64,000 nucleotides of DNA, from NCBI RefSeq assembly GCF_001659605.2, contig NC_035162.2, forward strand, positions 28,139,526 through 28,203,525, written 5' to 3'. Numbering within the stretch: the first letter of the stretch is position 1; each line of letters begins with the position of its first letter. Origin of the DNA: Manihot esculenta (Eukaryota > Streptophyta > Magnoliopsida > Malpighiales > Euphorbiaceae). This document shows, piece by piece, positions 22,849 through 34,113 of this stretch. A program made the position numbers and the translations under genes. The notes under the pieces were generated by a model that saw only the letters and a list, made by a program, of their open reading frames with translations, ran no database searches and was not told the origin of the DNA.

Positions 22849-25800
22849 TGTAACACCCCTTACCCGTCTATAAAATAACTTAGTAAAGGATGCCACATAC
22901 TATACTGTATGCAATTACATATGTGGACTTAAGATAGCTTTGACATTATAAATTGTTTTTTAGTTCGTTTAAATGCATGTTGATTCACAAAATAATTTTA
23001 AATGGAGAAACCGCAAAAGTCTCCCCTGTTTATTAGCAATTATCCCTGTGAAAACTAGTCATAAAATTTCAATATTTACTCATTTCACACTATTAAAACC
23101 ACAAATAGAACATAATAACTTAAAATAGTAAACACATTTGTTTATATTCATACTATTTACAATACTCATTTACAGACTCTTGGTAGACTATTAATGTACA
23201 TGCCAAACATAAACAACCTCTGGACAAATCTTGTGAACAACTGGTTATGATGATGTCTCTGTGCTGATGCAGAACCAGACCTCCTAACTGTTGCTTCCTC
23301 TATTTATTACCTGCGCATGGAAAATCCAATGCGCTGAGCTTATGCCCAGTGGGTGAATAACAACATATATATTCATTCAAGTATACTAGGAATAATCATG
23401 ACATATATAATGAAATCATGTTATATAAAAGCACATAAATATTTTATGTGTCAATGGACAAATCAGGTCACTAAATTTTATAGCAGTAAGATTATTCATA
23501 TTTTGGTAACCATCTTGTATGCATGCTAGCAAAGCATTAACAAGTCATATAATTAAATCTTAGCCCCTATAAACTCTTCGTAGGATCAACTAGCTAGATA
23601 AGGGAAAACTGTATCGGTATAGCACAAAGTGCCAAACTGTATGGCCTGGGGGCCGAATGCTGTGCCTGTATGGCTAAAAAGCCGAAAAAACTGTATGACA
23701 CGTAATGTGTCGAAAATATCATATCATGTAGCCCATTAGGGCGCAGTACTGCTAAACTGTATATATGGCATGCCATACCCTTATGCTATCTATGACTCCC
23801 ACTGAGGTTTACTAGGGCCAAGAATGCATAATTTCATGTTAAATATTTATTGGTACTAAATAAGCAATCACATCAATAAAAAGAGTCCTTAAAAGCATTC
23901 ATATATGTGTAATAGAAAATATGCACTTATGAGCATATTATTCAGCCATAAACATTTTACTATGTCATCAAGAATATGTATGAAAAGTTTTAGTCTATTA
24001 AGCGAGCACGTGCGTAAAGCAGGCATGTCAAGCTAGCATGTGCGTAATTTGGCCACAAAGCTAGCATGTCAATCCCTTTTAGGTCAATATTTATATTTAG
24101 CTTTGTTTCTGTCTGAGATTGTATCACATTTTTAAGTATCTTATGGACACAATTAGACTCACTTTTCTTCATGAACGTTGTGTATTTATGTCTTAGCTTT
24201 CTAACAAGATATATTACATCTAATTCTGACCTTCCTAACTTAAGTTATGAATTTTTCTTTGCAACCTGCTCAATCAGGTCCTAACCAGTACAGTTTTGGT
24301 ATCTGTTTTTAATCTAACAAAACCTATCATATGCATACATTTACATACAGATTCAAGCTTAACTTTCTCGTACAAAGTTTTAGGTATACTTTTCAGGGTT
24401 CATTTGGCACTGGTCTTAATTCATTTCATTGAGTAAATCATTAGTTATGGTCTAGGAGATACATACTGCTCCGGATGCACAATTCCCTGTGACCAGCTTA
24501 GGTTCACTAGCAATTTTCACATAATTAGCTACAGATTCAGAATTTGGTCACTTCATGAAAGTTTTAGATTTGTGTCTTAGCTTTCATTTGGTATATGTTA
24601 GGCTTAATTTAAATGATCACACAATAAGTTATGAGGCTTCTAACATAGACTGTCCTGTTGGAACCTATTCTGCCAGTTTTATGTTTTTGGTTCCCATGTT
24701 GTATCTATGTGCTTTAAACCTTCCAATCATCATTTCAACATTCATATTACATATCCATACAATCAAAGCAATATTTTCAGCAAGTAAAATCAACCCCTAA
24801 TTTCACTTATTCATGACAGAATCAAAGGAAAACAGAAAGTCATACAAACACCAAACCTTTTGTAAATTCTTTTCAAAATCTTTAGGTACACCTTAGTTAC
24901 TCTTTTTCCTTGCCTTTCCCCTTTGATGTACCTTCCTCCCTTTGAGTTTGTTCTTTACAAAGAATAAGAAAAACAGGAGCTTTAATTCATTTAACAACAT
25001 ATAATTAATTGAAACATGAAAGAATATGTTTACCTAACCTAGTTTTCAATTTCATCACTTACCACTTAAGCACCTTAACTTCTCTCCTTCTTTCCTCCCT
25101 TTCTATGGTTTCCTTGCTGGTTATTACACTTAAGAACAGATTTTGTGTGGCTGGAGATTTTATCTTTTTGGTGAAATATGGTGGAAATGGAAGATAAGAA
25201 AGCAAAAGCTTTTTCTCTTTCCTTTTGGTGTAGGTACGGCAAGGATGAAGCAAATGAAGACAACCCATTTCTTTCATGCTTAGTCATGTATGGCTAGGTG
25301 TCATATGGTGGGTTAGGTGTAAATATAGAAAAAGGTGGAGGGCAAACTTGGAATTTTACTTTTAAACTTTCCATATTCACACTTTCACCTACTAAACTTT
25401 TCCACATGTTTCAATTAGTTTTTAAACTTTCAATATTTATAGATTGACCTACTAATCTTACATTTTTAATATTTAGAAGTTCATTTTATTTAAGCAAGCA
25501 CGTCGGTTTTAGGAAGCACCTCAAGCTAGCATGTCGGGAAACCCTTAAGCACCTCCCGATAGCAACTTGATTCCGACCTGCTTATCACGTTAGATACTTT
25601 ATTTTAAGATATGTCTGTTTTCTTATTTGGGTTTTCTATGATCCAGTTATTACAGTTTAAGATGTTAAAATACTATTACTGGTCGTTCTTATTTTAACTC
25701 TACCTTTGGACGTATAACTCTATATGAAATGCAAGTTAGACCTCTAAACACAACTTTTAGTGCTCTATCTTTAAACGAATTGTGTGTCAGACGGCTATGG

Positions 25801-26184
25801 ATAAGCTAGCACCTCCCCTAATTAGCTCGAGGTTAAGCTAGCACCTCCCCTGAAGGGTAATATATAGTCTCAGTATCAGGTTTTGCCCTTCCTTTTCATA
25901 GTCATTCTAATTCAATTCATGAGGAGGGTCAACTCAGGAAGGATCAGAGATTTCTAGGTCTAACTAGAGTTCTATACCTTTGATTCCAGCCAGGAGGTAA
26001 TATCATATTGATATTGATAGTACGCTTTGTCAGTTAAGTTTTTATTCTTTGCCTTTGGCCTACTGTACTTTATCTCTACACCGAACCGAACCTTAGGGTT
26101 ACTTCACTACCTGTTCTAACTTCGGAATGGTACAATTGAAAGCTAATGGTTGCTATTTCTATCTGCAGGTTTTGGAATGTGACA
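22849..26184 (-). repeat. 5' LTR of outer gypsy element
   Basis: 3336 bp, repeating 5107-8191 with about ten substitutions and small indels by eye. It holds an extra block of about 251 bp (near 25856-26107), close to the upstream (U3) end in element orientation, that the other LTR lacks. A TATA-like sequence on the - strand lies near 25330-25320 and a possible splice donor at 25033. TSD gttga follows at 26185-26189. Confidence 0.93.
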
Positions 26185-26189
26185 GTTGA

Positions 26190-26529
26190 AACATTAAGTT
26201 AGAAGTTAATTAAGTTATTTGATAGGTGTAACCATCAACTTCATTATTTCCTACCTAATGTTTAAACATTAAGTTAGAATCATCACTTGCAATACTTACA
26301 TACTCCTTTAATCAATTAGCAAATTTTCACTCTCGCACTTGCTCAACTTGTTGATCGTTGATATTTGGTATTGTTTCTTGTAAATGAGAAATTGAGAATT
26401 AAACATCCTACACCAAAAAGTATTTATCTAGTATGAATTATATTTTATATGATTAATATATTAGTACTTATTTTAAATCACTTACTCAATAAACAGATCA
26501 ATTTTTAAACTATTTAACAATACATATTA
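26190..26529. other. Target locus of the outer gypsy element with a partial tandem duplication
   Basis: Contains ttatttgataggtgtaacc and attaagttagaa segments that also occur on the left of the gypsy/MITE insertion (4590-4607 and 5067-5106), showing that the target was a short tandem duplication. No gene seen. Confidence 0.6.
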
Positions 26530-26820
26530 TGAGCCATGCAGTTCTCCTCACACTTATACATGGGATTTCAATCATATAAACGCAACAAAGTTTGTTTGAG
26601 AGAAATCATGGATCATCCAAAGATCACTTGAAGAATTTTGGAAGGAATTTTTAATTCTATTCCAATTATATTGATCTTTACAAAGTTTGAGTATTTATAC
26701 ACAAAGAATCAACATAATTTAAGAATATTTATAATAAAAATAAAATCTCTATAATTAAGCCTAATTAGGATTTTAAAGATCTGAATCCTCATAGTTAGGA
26801 ATCTTCTATATTGGTCAACA
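26530..26820 (-). repeat. LTR (3') of a Ty1/copia remnant
   Basis: The right border is defined by ggtcaaca followed by ctcccccctcaaatt, which on the - strand is a purine tract GAGGGGGGAG directly before TGTTGACC. A TATA-like tataaata on the - strand lies near 26700. The left border is not defined and the extent given is a minimum. Confidence 0.6.
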
Positions 26821-27235
26821 CTCCCCCCTCAAATTAGATATTACACATGCCCAACTTGCAAACCAAGGTGTGATATATCTTGTTGTTGAGCCCTTTGTTA
26901 AACACATCAGCTAGCTGTTCATTGGAAGTTGCATGATCTAATCTCAAGACACCATTTATTAACTTCTCTTTAATAAAGTGTCAATCGATCTCTATGTGCT
27001 TCATTCGATTATGTTGAACCGAATTGTGAGCTATAATGATGGCAGCTTTATTGTGACAATACAAGAGCAATTTGTCCCTCTCCAATAGTTTCAATTCCTT
27101 TAACAATCTCTACAACCATAGAAGTTCACAAACACCTTGTGTCATCGCTCTATATTCTGCTTCAGCACTTGATCGAGAAATAATACTTTGCTTCTTGCTC
27201 CTCCAAGTGACAAGGTTTCCTCCCACAAAAGGACT
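26821..27235 (-). pseudogene. Ty1/copia RNase H C-terminal fragment
   Basis: On the - strand this stretch corresponds to the end of a copia pol: a [13 protein letters not shown]-like start near 27235-27190, [14 protein letters not shown] segment near 27150, and a terminal HFIKEKL-like/ADVFNKGL-like end, followed by the purine tract. Only the last 130-140 codons remain and stops and shifts are present. It breaks off abruptly at about 27236 against a gypsy protease fragment on the other strand. Confidence 0.7.
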
Positions 27236-27520
27236 GATCTTCCCTACAAACTTTTACATCATCAATATGGAGGAAGACAAGACTAATGCAACATTCGATA
27301 TCCTCTTGGAAAAGCCTTTCCTTAGCATAACTAGGACAAAAATCGATGTACATGATGGCACATTGACTATAGAATTTGATGAAGAAGTGATTAAATATAA
27401 TGTTTATAATTCTTTGAAATTTCCTAGTGATGTAACTAATGGTGATAGTATTAATATTCTTGATACTTTGAGCCAAAATGCATTTGAGTTGAGCCATGAT
27501 GACAAGCTAAATGTTGTTTT
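27236..27520 (+). pseudogene. Tat/Athila-type gypsy protease-region fragment
   Basis: The + frame reads [46 protein letters not shown], and LSQNAFELSHDDKLNVVLC. This resembles the protease region of plant Tat/Athila gypsy elements (usual form ILLGRPFL.TARTKIDV). RT, RNase H and integrase are absent. An apparent frame at 27072-27617 fuses this with antisense copia and is an artefact of the junction. Confidence 0.65.
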
Positions 27521-28601
27521 ATGTAGAACTCCGGTCACGGGCAGTTTGGAGGATCAGAATTCCATGGCGTGCTACACTTCTTGCTTGGTCATGTTAGAAT
27601 TCCTTTCCCTTCACTGATTACTTGAGCCTTGTCTTATGCTTTGCCCACATCAACTTGACCAGGAGAGTATTGTTCTAATTCTTTTTGTATAACTTTTTAT
27701 TTTTCCATGCATTGAGAGTAATGTGTTGGTTAAGTGTGGGGGAGGAAAACTATATATGCTGCATTTTTATTTTATTCAGTATTTTTTATTTTTCATGTAT
27801 TTCCTTATACTTTTTTTATTCATCTTGGTAGGAATTTTGGCTAAACATTGCAATTTAATTATTTCACTCTGTTTTAAATTCTTGAAAATTTGGATTGAAT
27901 CATAAACAATATGTTAGTATTGATGTGGGTGATAGTCTTGGTTACATTATTTACATAGTCTTGAAGCATAAATAGTTGAGCTTGAATAAGATGCGTGTGC
28001 TTGCATGATTAAGGCACTAGTGGAGTATAACTTGGATCTGCTAAAGCCATGAATTTTTAATTTTTTATAAAACTTTTGTCAAAGAAATAAGGTGTTTAAG
28101 GTACCAAAGAAAAAAAAAGTACAAAATAAATCTACTCCACTAGTTAAGTGACCATAAGTAGTGCTAGTAGCCACTTGAAAGTGTGACCAATTGAGTAATC
28201 GGAGGTGGGTATGACAAACATGTACCTTCGCGTCAAAAGAGTAGTGACACTCCAAGCAAGAGATGAATAAGTGCTCATAAATAATAATAATAAAAAAAGC
28301 CTTGGATACTTTTTTTTTTTTAGATTTAAGAATCAGTTTTGAATAACAATAAAATTGGCTAAGATAAGGTTTAGTGACTACTCTATGAATGTTACTTGGC
28401 TATTTGTATGATTGAGTGTGAATAACATGAGCTTTCCTATTTTTGAGATTATTGTTTGCAATATGACTCTTGGAATTGTTAGTTATATGCATATTGATAT
28501 ACTATTGTGCTTTAATCCAAAAGTCTAGATGAAATAGTGGAGTTGATAATCTAAATTGTTGGAATGCTTGAGGGCAAGCATGGTTCAAGTGTGGGAAATT
28601 T
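27521..28601 (+). mobile_element. 3' internal region of the Tat/Athila-type remnant
   Basis: Contains a gttaagtgtgggggagg segment near 27730 and ends with gcttgagggcaagcatggttcaagtgtggg (28566-28593), both typical of the non-coding 3' part of Tat/Athila elements. It is followed by a TGATA-type LTR start. The short frame at 27723-27905 is hydrophobic low-complexity and not supported. Confidence 0.5.
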
Positions 28602-29290
28602 TGATAGAGAAAAAAATTAAGTATATATTCTCCTTTTCTATAACCTATCTAAGTAATTTTCTATTATTGTCATGTTTTTGCAGAAAAGCAAAGGATAAAA
28701 AAATGAGCCAAAATTAATGAGAAAAGAAGTTAATTATGTGTAGTGGTTGAACAGGCTAGACCAAAGATTTGCCCAAATCTTTGGGTAAATCTTCGAACAG
28801 TAGCAGAAGCGGATCTGATGCGGAAAAAGAAATAAAATACATCACCATTTAAGAATGCATGATCTCACGCGTTTCAGTCTAGATTTCACGGCATAACCTC
28901 TCCCAAAGATCAATGAATATCCATTCCTCTTTGGAAACAAATCAAGAGAGTTATTTTATTGAAAATATTCAAATCAAACTCTTTTAGGAAGAAATTTCAA
29001 GAGGATTTTTCTAGGGTTTTGCTATTTAAATACTTTTTTAATGGAAGTAGCCGGCATCTCTCTTCCAACCAAATTCTCTTCTTATTTTTTTGTGTTTTCT
29101 TGTAGCCATGTGTGGTTAATTTCTTTGTTTCTAGTGAGAGATAGGTTGAAATTTCAACTTCTTCATGAATTGTGAGATCTAAACATTATTTTTTATATTT
29201 TAATCTTCCATTATTTATGCAATTTGAGTTCTTGTTATTATTATTGCTTTGATAATTGACTAATAGGGCCCGATGTTCATATTTATAAGA
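28602..29290 (+). repeat. Probable LTR of the Tat/Athila-type remnant
   Basis: Starts tgatagag after a purine-rich tract. It continues with sequence of Tat-LTR character (tcaagaggatttttctagggttt, ttaatttctttgtttctag). The right end is not defined; the boundary given is approximate. Confidence 0.4.
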
Positions 29291-29339
29291 TAACATATTG
29301 TTCCTCAATATAAATTTTCTTAAATAATTTGATATTTGT

Positions 29340-29949
29340 TGTATTTAACAAATTATACAAGACTAGATATTGCATTTGATGTAGCTAAGTTGGGTAGACA
29401 CACTCATAATCTAAGTTACACACTAGAATGCTTTAGAAAGAATTTTTAAATACCTTAAAGGTACAACTAATTATGATTTGCACTTTTGTGGTTTTCCTAT
29501 TGTTATGAAAGGCTAGAATGATGCACATTTTATTTTAAATTCAAAGGATCTTTATTTTTATAATAGATGGTGGAGCAATATCTTAGAACTCTGCTAAACA
29601 AACTATAATTTCTCAGTTTACTATGAAAGTAGAACTAGTAGCGCTAAATGCTACTAGTAGTGAAGTAGAATGACTTAGAAAGTTTTTATCCGACATACCT
29701 TTTTTAAATAAGCCTATAACTCCATTTTCTATGCATTGTGATAGCCAAGTAACCATAACTAAGGCTAAGAGTAAAAATTTTAATAAGAAAAGGAGACACT
29801 TAATAGTTAGATATAAATATATACATCATTTATTATCTCATGGTATAATTTCTTTATATTTTATTAGGTTTGCAAAGAATATTGCAGATCTGCTCACCAA
29901 GAATTGGTGCGCCTATAAATACTTCAAACATCAAGGAGAATGGGATTGA
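29340..29949 (+). pseudogene. Ty1/copia pol remnant (RT end and RNase H), heavily mutated
   Basis: Starts with a TRLDIAFDVAKLGRHTHN-like segment (typical TRPDIAYAV..) near 29365. Then come FKYLKGTT-like and SSAEAE-like segments in shifting frames, and it ends with MHCDSQVTITKAKSKNFNKKRRHL, GIISLYFIRFAKNIADLLTK. The order matches the last 200 codons of a copia polyprotein. Many stops and frameshifts; dead copy. Confidence 0.7.
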
Positions 29950-30521
29950 GACCCATCAATTAGTTACCACGGTAGATACCTATCTTTAGATGTATGGTGA
30001 TCCCATAAATAAAGTTTAATAGGTAAAAGACGAAATTGTTTAGTAACTTGGGAGAGCATATTTATTATTTTACATTTTTGCAGGAGAGTACTGAGTTCCA
30101 TTCCTATAGTGTTATGCTTTCTGCTGTGATAAAAAGGAAGAATTTGATTTTGAATGAATTCGAAGGCATATATTTTTGCAAGGCAATGATCACATGTCAC
30201 TGTTATCGAGAATTCACCTAGTGAGTGTGATCGTGGAGTCGCTACTGTGAAAACTTTTGTCATTTTAAGGATACTCATGAATTTGATACATGCGCATGAC
30301 TGGAAAGCGTGAAACTGATATAACCTTGATGGCTTCCCATACTGGTGCAGTGAACATTATTCTGGTCAAAAGAGCCTAGTTCAAAAATTTTATGTTACTA
30401 TGGTTTCTTTAGAATAACTTCATTAATATTATGTGTAGGTTCAAACCCTAAAAGTATTTGACACATGTTATACAATATTATATGCTCAGATATAATTTAT
30501 ATTTTCAATCATGTGAGGGAC
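29950..30521 (+). other. Non-coding 3' tail of the copia remnant
   Basis: Lies between the RNase H remnant and the LTR-like start at 30522. Ends in atgtgagggac, a weak purine tract. The small frames here on both strands are not supported. Confidence 0.4.
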
Positions 30522-31030
30522 TGTTAGAAATATTTATTTGATTAAAAATTTTGTTTTAATCAGTAAAACATTATTAGTTACTAAACTTTAGGCAAGTTAA
30601 GATTGCTTGCTGATTTTTCTATCTGAAACTCAGTTAGGATAATGTCTATTTTGTCTCATAAAATCTTTTTTATTTTTTAATCAGTTAAAGAGTTTAACAT
30701 TAACTTTTTTCTGTTTATATATATATTTTTTCTTAGTCCAAGCAGGTACTACCACTAGCAAATAAAAAATAAAAAAGTTATTTTATCTTTTGAAATCACT
30801 TACACACTAAATTTATTTTTTTATAATACTATATATTGTTTCAATATCTGAACATTGAAAATAATAGGTTCTGAAAATTTTTAGCAATACACAATGATTT
30901 CAACAAATTGAAGTATCTTGTGAGAGGGATGTGGTAGATTAATACTTGATGCAGACAGGTTGTTTCCTTTCAAAGGACAGGGCAAATATAGGCATGCTTC
31001 AATCCACATATTCATAGGATATTCTACACC
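30522..31030 (+). repeat. Probable LTR of the copia remnant (right end undefined)
   Basis: Starts tgttagaaatatt after gtgaggga, the usual copia tract/LTR junction. A matching 5' LTR was not found in the window and the right end is approximate. Confidence 0.4.
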
Positions 31031-31057
31031 TTTTCTTGATTTAGTTGCGGTTTGATA

Positions 31058-31082
31058 TATTATTATTATTATTATTATTATA
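31058..31082. repeat. (TTA)n microsatellite
   Basis: About eight TTA units at the left of the kinase pseudogene. Confidence 0.85.
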
Positions 31083-31215
31083 TTTGCAATTCTTGCTTAT
31101 TTTTCTATTTACTTTCTATCTTGGTTTATATCTAATTTTGTTATTTGTTCTTCTACCTTAAAAAATCCAAGGACAACTCAAGTTATAGAAATAGCTTTAA
31201 ACTCTAAAATTCAAT

Positions 31216-31611
31216 TTGAAGTACTTTAGCTATAAGGAGGTCTTTATAACAACAAATGGCTTCAAAGAAATGGTAGGAAGGGGATCTTTTGGCATCATTT
31301 ATAATGGGGCAATAGAAATGGGTACTAAAGTTCTAGTTGCCATCAAGAAATTGAACACAATAGTTGAAGACGATGAGAAAGAGTTCAGGGCTGAAGTAAA
31401 GTGATTAGCCAAACACACCACAAGAATCTAGTTCGGCTTGTAGGATTCTATGATGAGGGACAACACTGGTTATTAGTATATGAGTTCTTGCGCAATGGAA
31501 CACTAGCAAACTTACTTTTTACAAAGGCAAAACTCAATTCGAACTAGAGAACCCAGATAGCATTTGGAATTGCTAGAGGAATTGTATACCTACATGAACA
31601 TTGTAACACTC
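31216..31611 (+). pseudogene. Receptor-like serine/threonine kinase fragment (LecRK/G-type lectin RLK style)
   Basis: Begins FSYKEVFITTNGFKEMVGRG, then GSFGIIYNG (glycine loop with GRGSFG), VLVAIKKLN (catalytic lysine of subdomain II) and EKEFRAEVK. An in-frame TGA near 31402 then interrupts it. Out-of-frame pieces resembling [27 protein letters not shown] and YLHEHC continue to about 31611. By family these are plasma-membrane receptor kinases. Here only subdomains I to V or so remain, with no lectin or transmembrane part upstream, and the copy ends exactly where an LTR begins. Non-functional. Confidence 0.8.
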
Positions 31612-32222
31612 TAAAACTTTAGATCTAACCATTTGATGTATTATTAACCATTTACATCTTCTTAAAAACTTGTTTAAATAATAAGAAAAGCAAAGATTTA
31701 GACATATTTTTTGGAAATCTAAGGGTTACAGTAACCCAAACTTGAAGATAAGAGGAAAACGATTTTCGGAGGTCTCCAAGGTTTAAAAACTTAGATTCAA
31801 GTCAAATCTTCAAAAACAAGAGAAGACTCCTGAACTTTCTAAGATATTTGAAGGAAAAATAACAAGAACGACAAAGGGAGGGCAATGACTCACCTCTGTC
31901 CGAAAATGGAGAGAAAACCCTCACATTTTCGGGCTGAAGGCCTCTTATAGGTGACTAGACAAACCACCTTCAGGGGCCGAAAGGGGAGGTCCCGTGGCGA
32001 CACCACCTGCGGCAGCTGAACTTGAAGGTTCGGCGGCCGAACCTGGAATTTTCCTTCCAAAACTATTTTCTTTCTTTTTAATTTAAAGCCTTAAAATTTT
32101 CGAAATTCATTTTATAAAAACCTTATTTTACCATGGAGATTTCAGCTTCGAGATTGCGGGTTTCAACGGAGATTCTATCGGAAAATTGGAATTCCAACGT
32201 CAGAATCTAGCCGGATATTACA
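31612..32222 (-). repeat. LTR (611 bp) of a gypsy family, inserted in the kinase pseudogene
   Basis: On the - strand it starts TGTAATATCCGGCTAGA and ends GAGTGTTACA, the same type of ends as the 2.2-kb LTRs elsewhere in the window. It contains ttcggcggccgaacc palindromes and a possible splice donor. No internal region follows on either side, so it is a solo or truncated LTR. A clean 5-bp duplication was not found: aacat at 31607-31611 recurs at 32226-32230, three bases beyond the expected end. Confidence 0.7.
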
Positions 32223-32554
32223 ATTAACATATTAAAATAGAAAATAATAATACCTTTTATAAATAGTAGAATAATATATTACTTTTAATTATTAATAATA
32301 ATAAATTAATAAATTTTATTATATTAATTTGCATGAAAATATATTTATATTTGAAACATCAATTTTTAGTAATTTAATATATTTTCTACAAAATGATTAT
32401 TTTGCAAAAACAAACATCCCTTTACATAAATTTATAATACGAAACGAGTAATTTCTGTAAAATTTAATTAGCTTTTATAATAAATAAATTTATTTTATTT
32501 TAGATCAGGTGTCCATGAAAATTCCATCTTCAAACTTAATTTTCTGTATTCCTG

Positions 32555-32608
<54 letters not shown>

Positions 32609-33043
32609 TTTGATTCATTTCGTAGAACTTTTATTCGGTATAAAAAAAAAGTAAAAAATAATATCTAATTATATAAAAAGCAGTCATTAAAATAAATTAC
32701 AAATTATTTATTAACCATTTGAAATAATGATCATTAAATTACCGAGTTAAAATTTTAAAGAAAAAAGTCAAAATATAATGTTTATTACACACTTTATCTT
32801 CCTAATAAGATGTTGTTCTCAACCATCTCATCTATATAGAGTAAATACAGGCACAATCTAGTATTGATTATAGAGCAAATTGAGAAAGAATTTAGTATAG
32901 ATTATAGAGTAAATAGAGGCAGAGTCTACTATAGATTAAAGGGGCCAATTGGCCTGCTTAAAATTATTTGAAAGATTAATTACTATTGTGCGTTAATATT
33001 TTGGCCTAACTAATTAAATTATTCTTATATTTTTAGAATTAAT
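32223..33043. other. AT-rich intergenic DNA
   Basis: No gene recognised; kinase homology does not resume after the LTR. Includes a long TA microsatellite listed separately, and a duplicated tttagtatagattatagag phrase near 32860-32940. Confidence 0.6.
32562..32604. repeat. (TA)n microsatellite, about 42 bp
   Basis: The longest uninterrupted TA run in the window. Confidence 0.9.
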
Positions 33044-34113
33044 TAAAAATTCCCTATAGTTTAGTTCTGTTAGTTCACTAAGACATCCATTAATTTTTCT
33101 TACATTATAGAGTTATTTTTCTAGTCAAAGGTGAGAGAACTTATTTGTATGTACAAATCACCCTCTTTATACTAAATAAAACTCACCCCTCTCTCCATCT
33201 CTTCTCTTGCCATTTTTTCTCACAGTTTCTCTATCTCTAATAAAAACTTCAAGAATGGAAGATTGAAAGACCTCTGTGATTCCTTTTTTGCCCTCCGAAA
33301 TCATGATTTAAAAAAATACTTTTAATTAATTTTAGGCCAATTTTTTATTTAAAACTTGTTTTTTGTCAAAATTTGCTTTGCCTATGATGATTTGGCTTGA
33401 AATAATCATTCAAAGTAAATTTAGACAAGTATAGTGATATAAAACTTAAATCCTCTATAAAACTTGATTTTTGCAATTTCCACTATAATAAATAAAATGA
33501 AAGATCCAAATACTATGCTCATATTGCTTTTTTAACTTTAGAAATTTCAAATCTATTGATTTGTAAAGGTCTCCAGTAAGCACGACACCTTGGCTTAAGA
33601 ATGTTTGGCATTTGAATATTTGTTTGGTGAAACATGCTTCTCTAGCTAATGCTCTTATTTTGCTTCAATTGCTCCTATCATTAGTAAAACTATTAATGCT
33701 TTCCAAATAAAAGTTTTGTTAACTTCTGACCAGCAATGGGAGAAGTTAAGAGTATTGAAAGTGCTGTTATGATTGTTCTTTCTTTTTTAGTGTCTAATGC
33801 TCATCATCCTAGGATCCTCGGAAAGCTTCTATTCAATTTCTCCTGTGTTTGAGAAAATGTATCACTAAAAGGGAACTAAAGGATAGATCTTCTACTCTTG
33901 ATGTTTTAATTTGAGATAGTGAAATGGTGAGAACAAATTGTGAGAGAATGGAGAGGGTGAGAGAGTTGAGTTTTATTTGTTATAAAGATGGTAATTTAGT
34001 TATAAAAATAAGTTTTCCCACCTTAGATGAGAAGATCGCCTCTAAAAAACAATAAAAAATTAACGGATGTCTTGTTAAATTAACAAAATCAAACTATAGG
34101 GATATTTTTAAAC
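33044..34113. mobile_element. Non-coding DNA transposon with ~200-bp terminal inverted repeats
   Basis: 33044-33247 and 33903-34113 are inverted copies. Matching landmarks include the outer tccctatagttt, acaagacatccgtt, aacttattt, aaataaaactca and the inner ctctatctc. The interior of about 650 bp has no recognisable transposase. Long TIRs suggest a Mutator-like non-autonomous element; the target duplication could not be fixed, so the superfamily is inferred and the outermost bases are approximate. Confidence 0.55.

Larger units (their letters stand above)
5107..26184 (-). mobile_element. Outer Ty3/gypsy LTR retrotransposon (- strand) carrying a nested element
   Basis: Bounded by two long LTRs in direct repeat (5107-8191 and 22849-26184) and a perfect 5-bp target duplication gttga (5102-5106 and 26185-26189). 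Oriented right to left: 5' LTR at the right, tRNA-iMet-type primer site, gag, pol, purine tract, 3' LTR at the left. The gag-pol frame is interrupted at 11779-21631 by a second gypsy element. Removing that insertion leaves an element of about 11.2 kb. Protein similarity and a chromodomain-like C-terminus suggest a chromovirus (Tekay/Del-like), but the clade is inferred. LTRs differ by only around ten substitutions by eye plus one 251-bp indel, so insertion was recent. Confidence 0.93.

Noticed and set aside
27072..27617. 181-codon open frame
   Set aside because: Joins antisense copia RNase H to a sense gypsy protease fragment; a chance fusion at a rearrangement joint.
31607..32230. aacat as target duplication of the 611-bp LTR
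   Set aside because: The right copy lies three bases beyond the expected LTR end, so it may be chance; reported only as uncertain.
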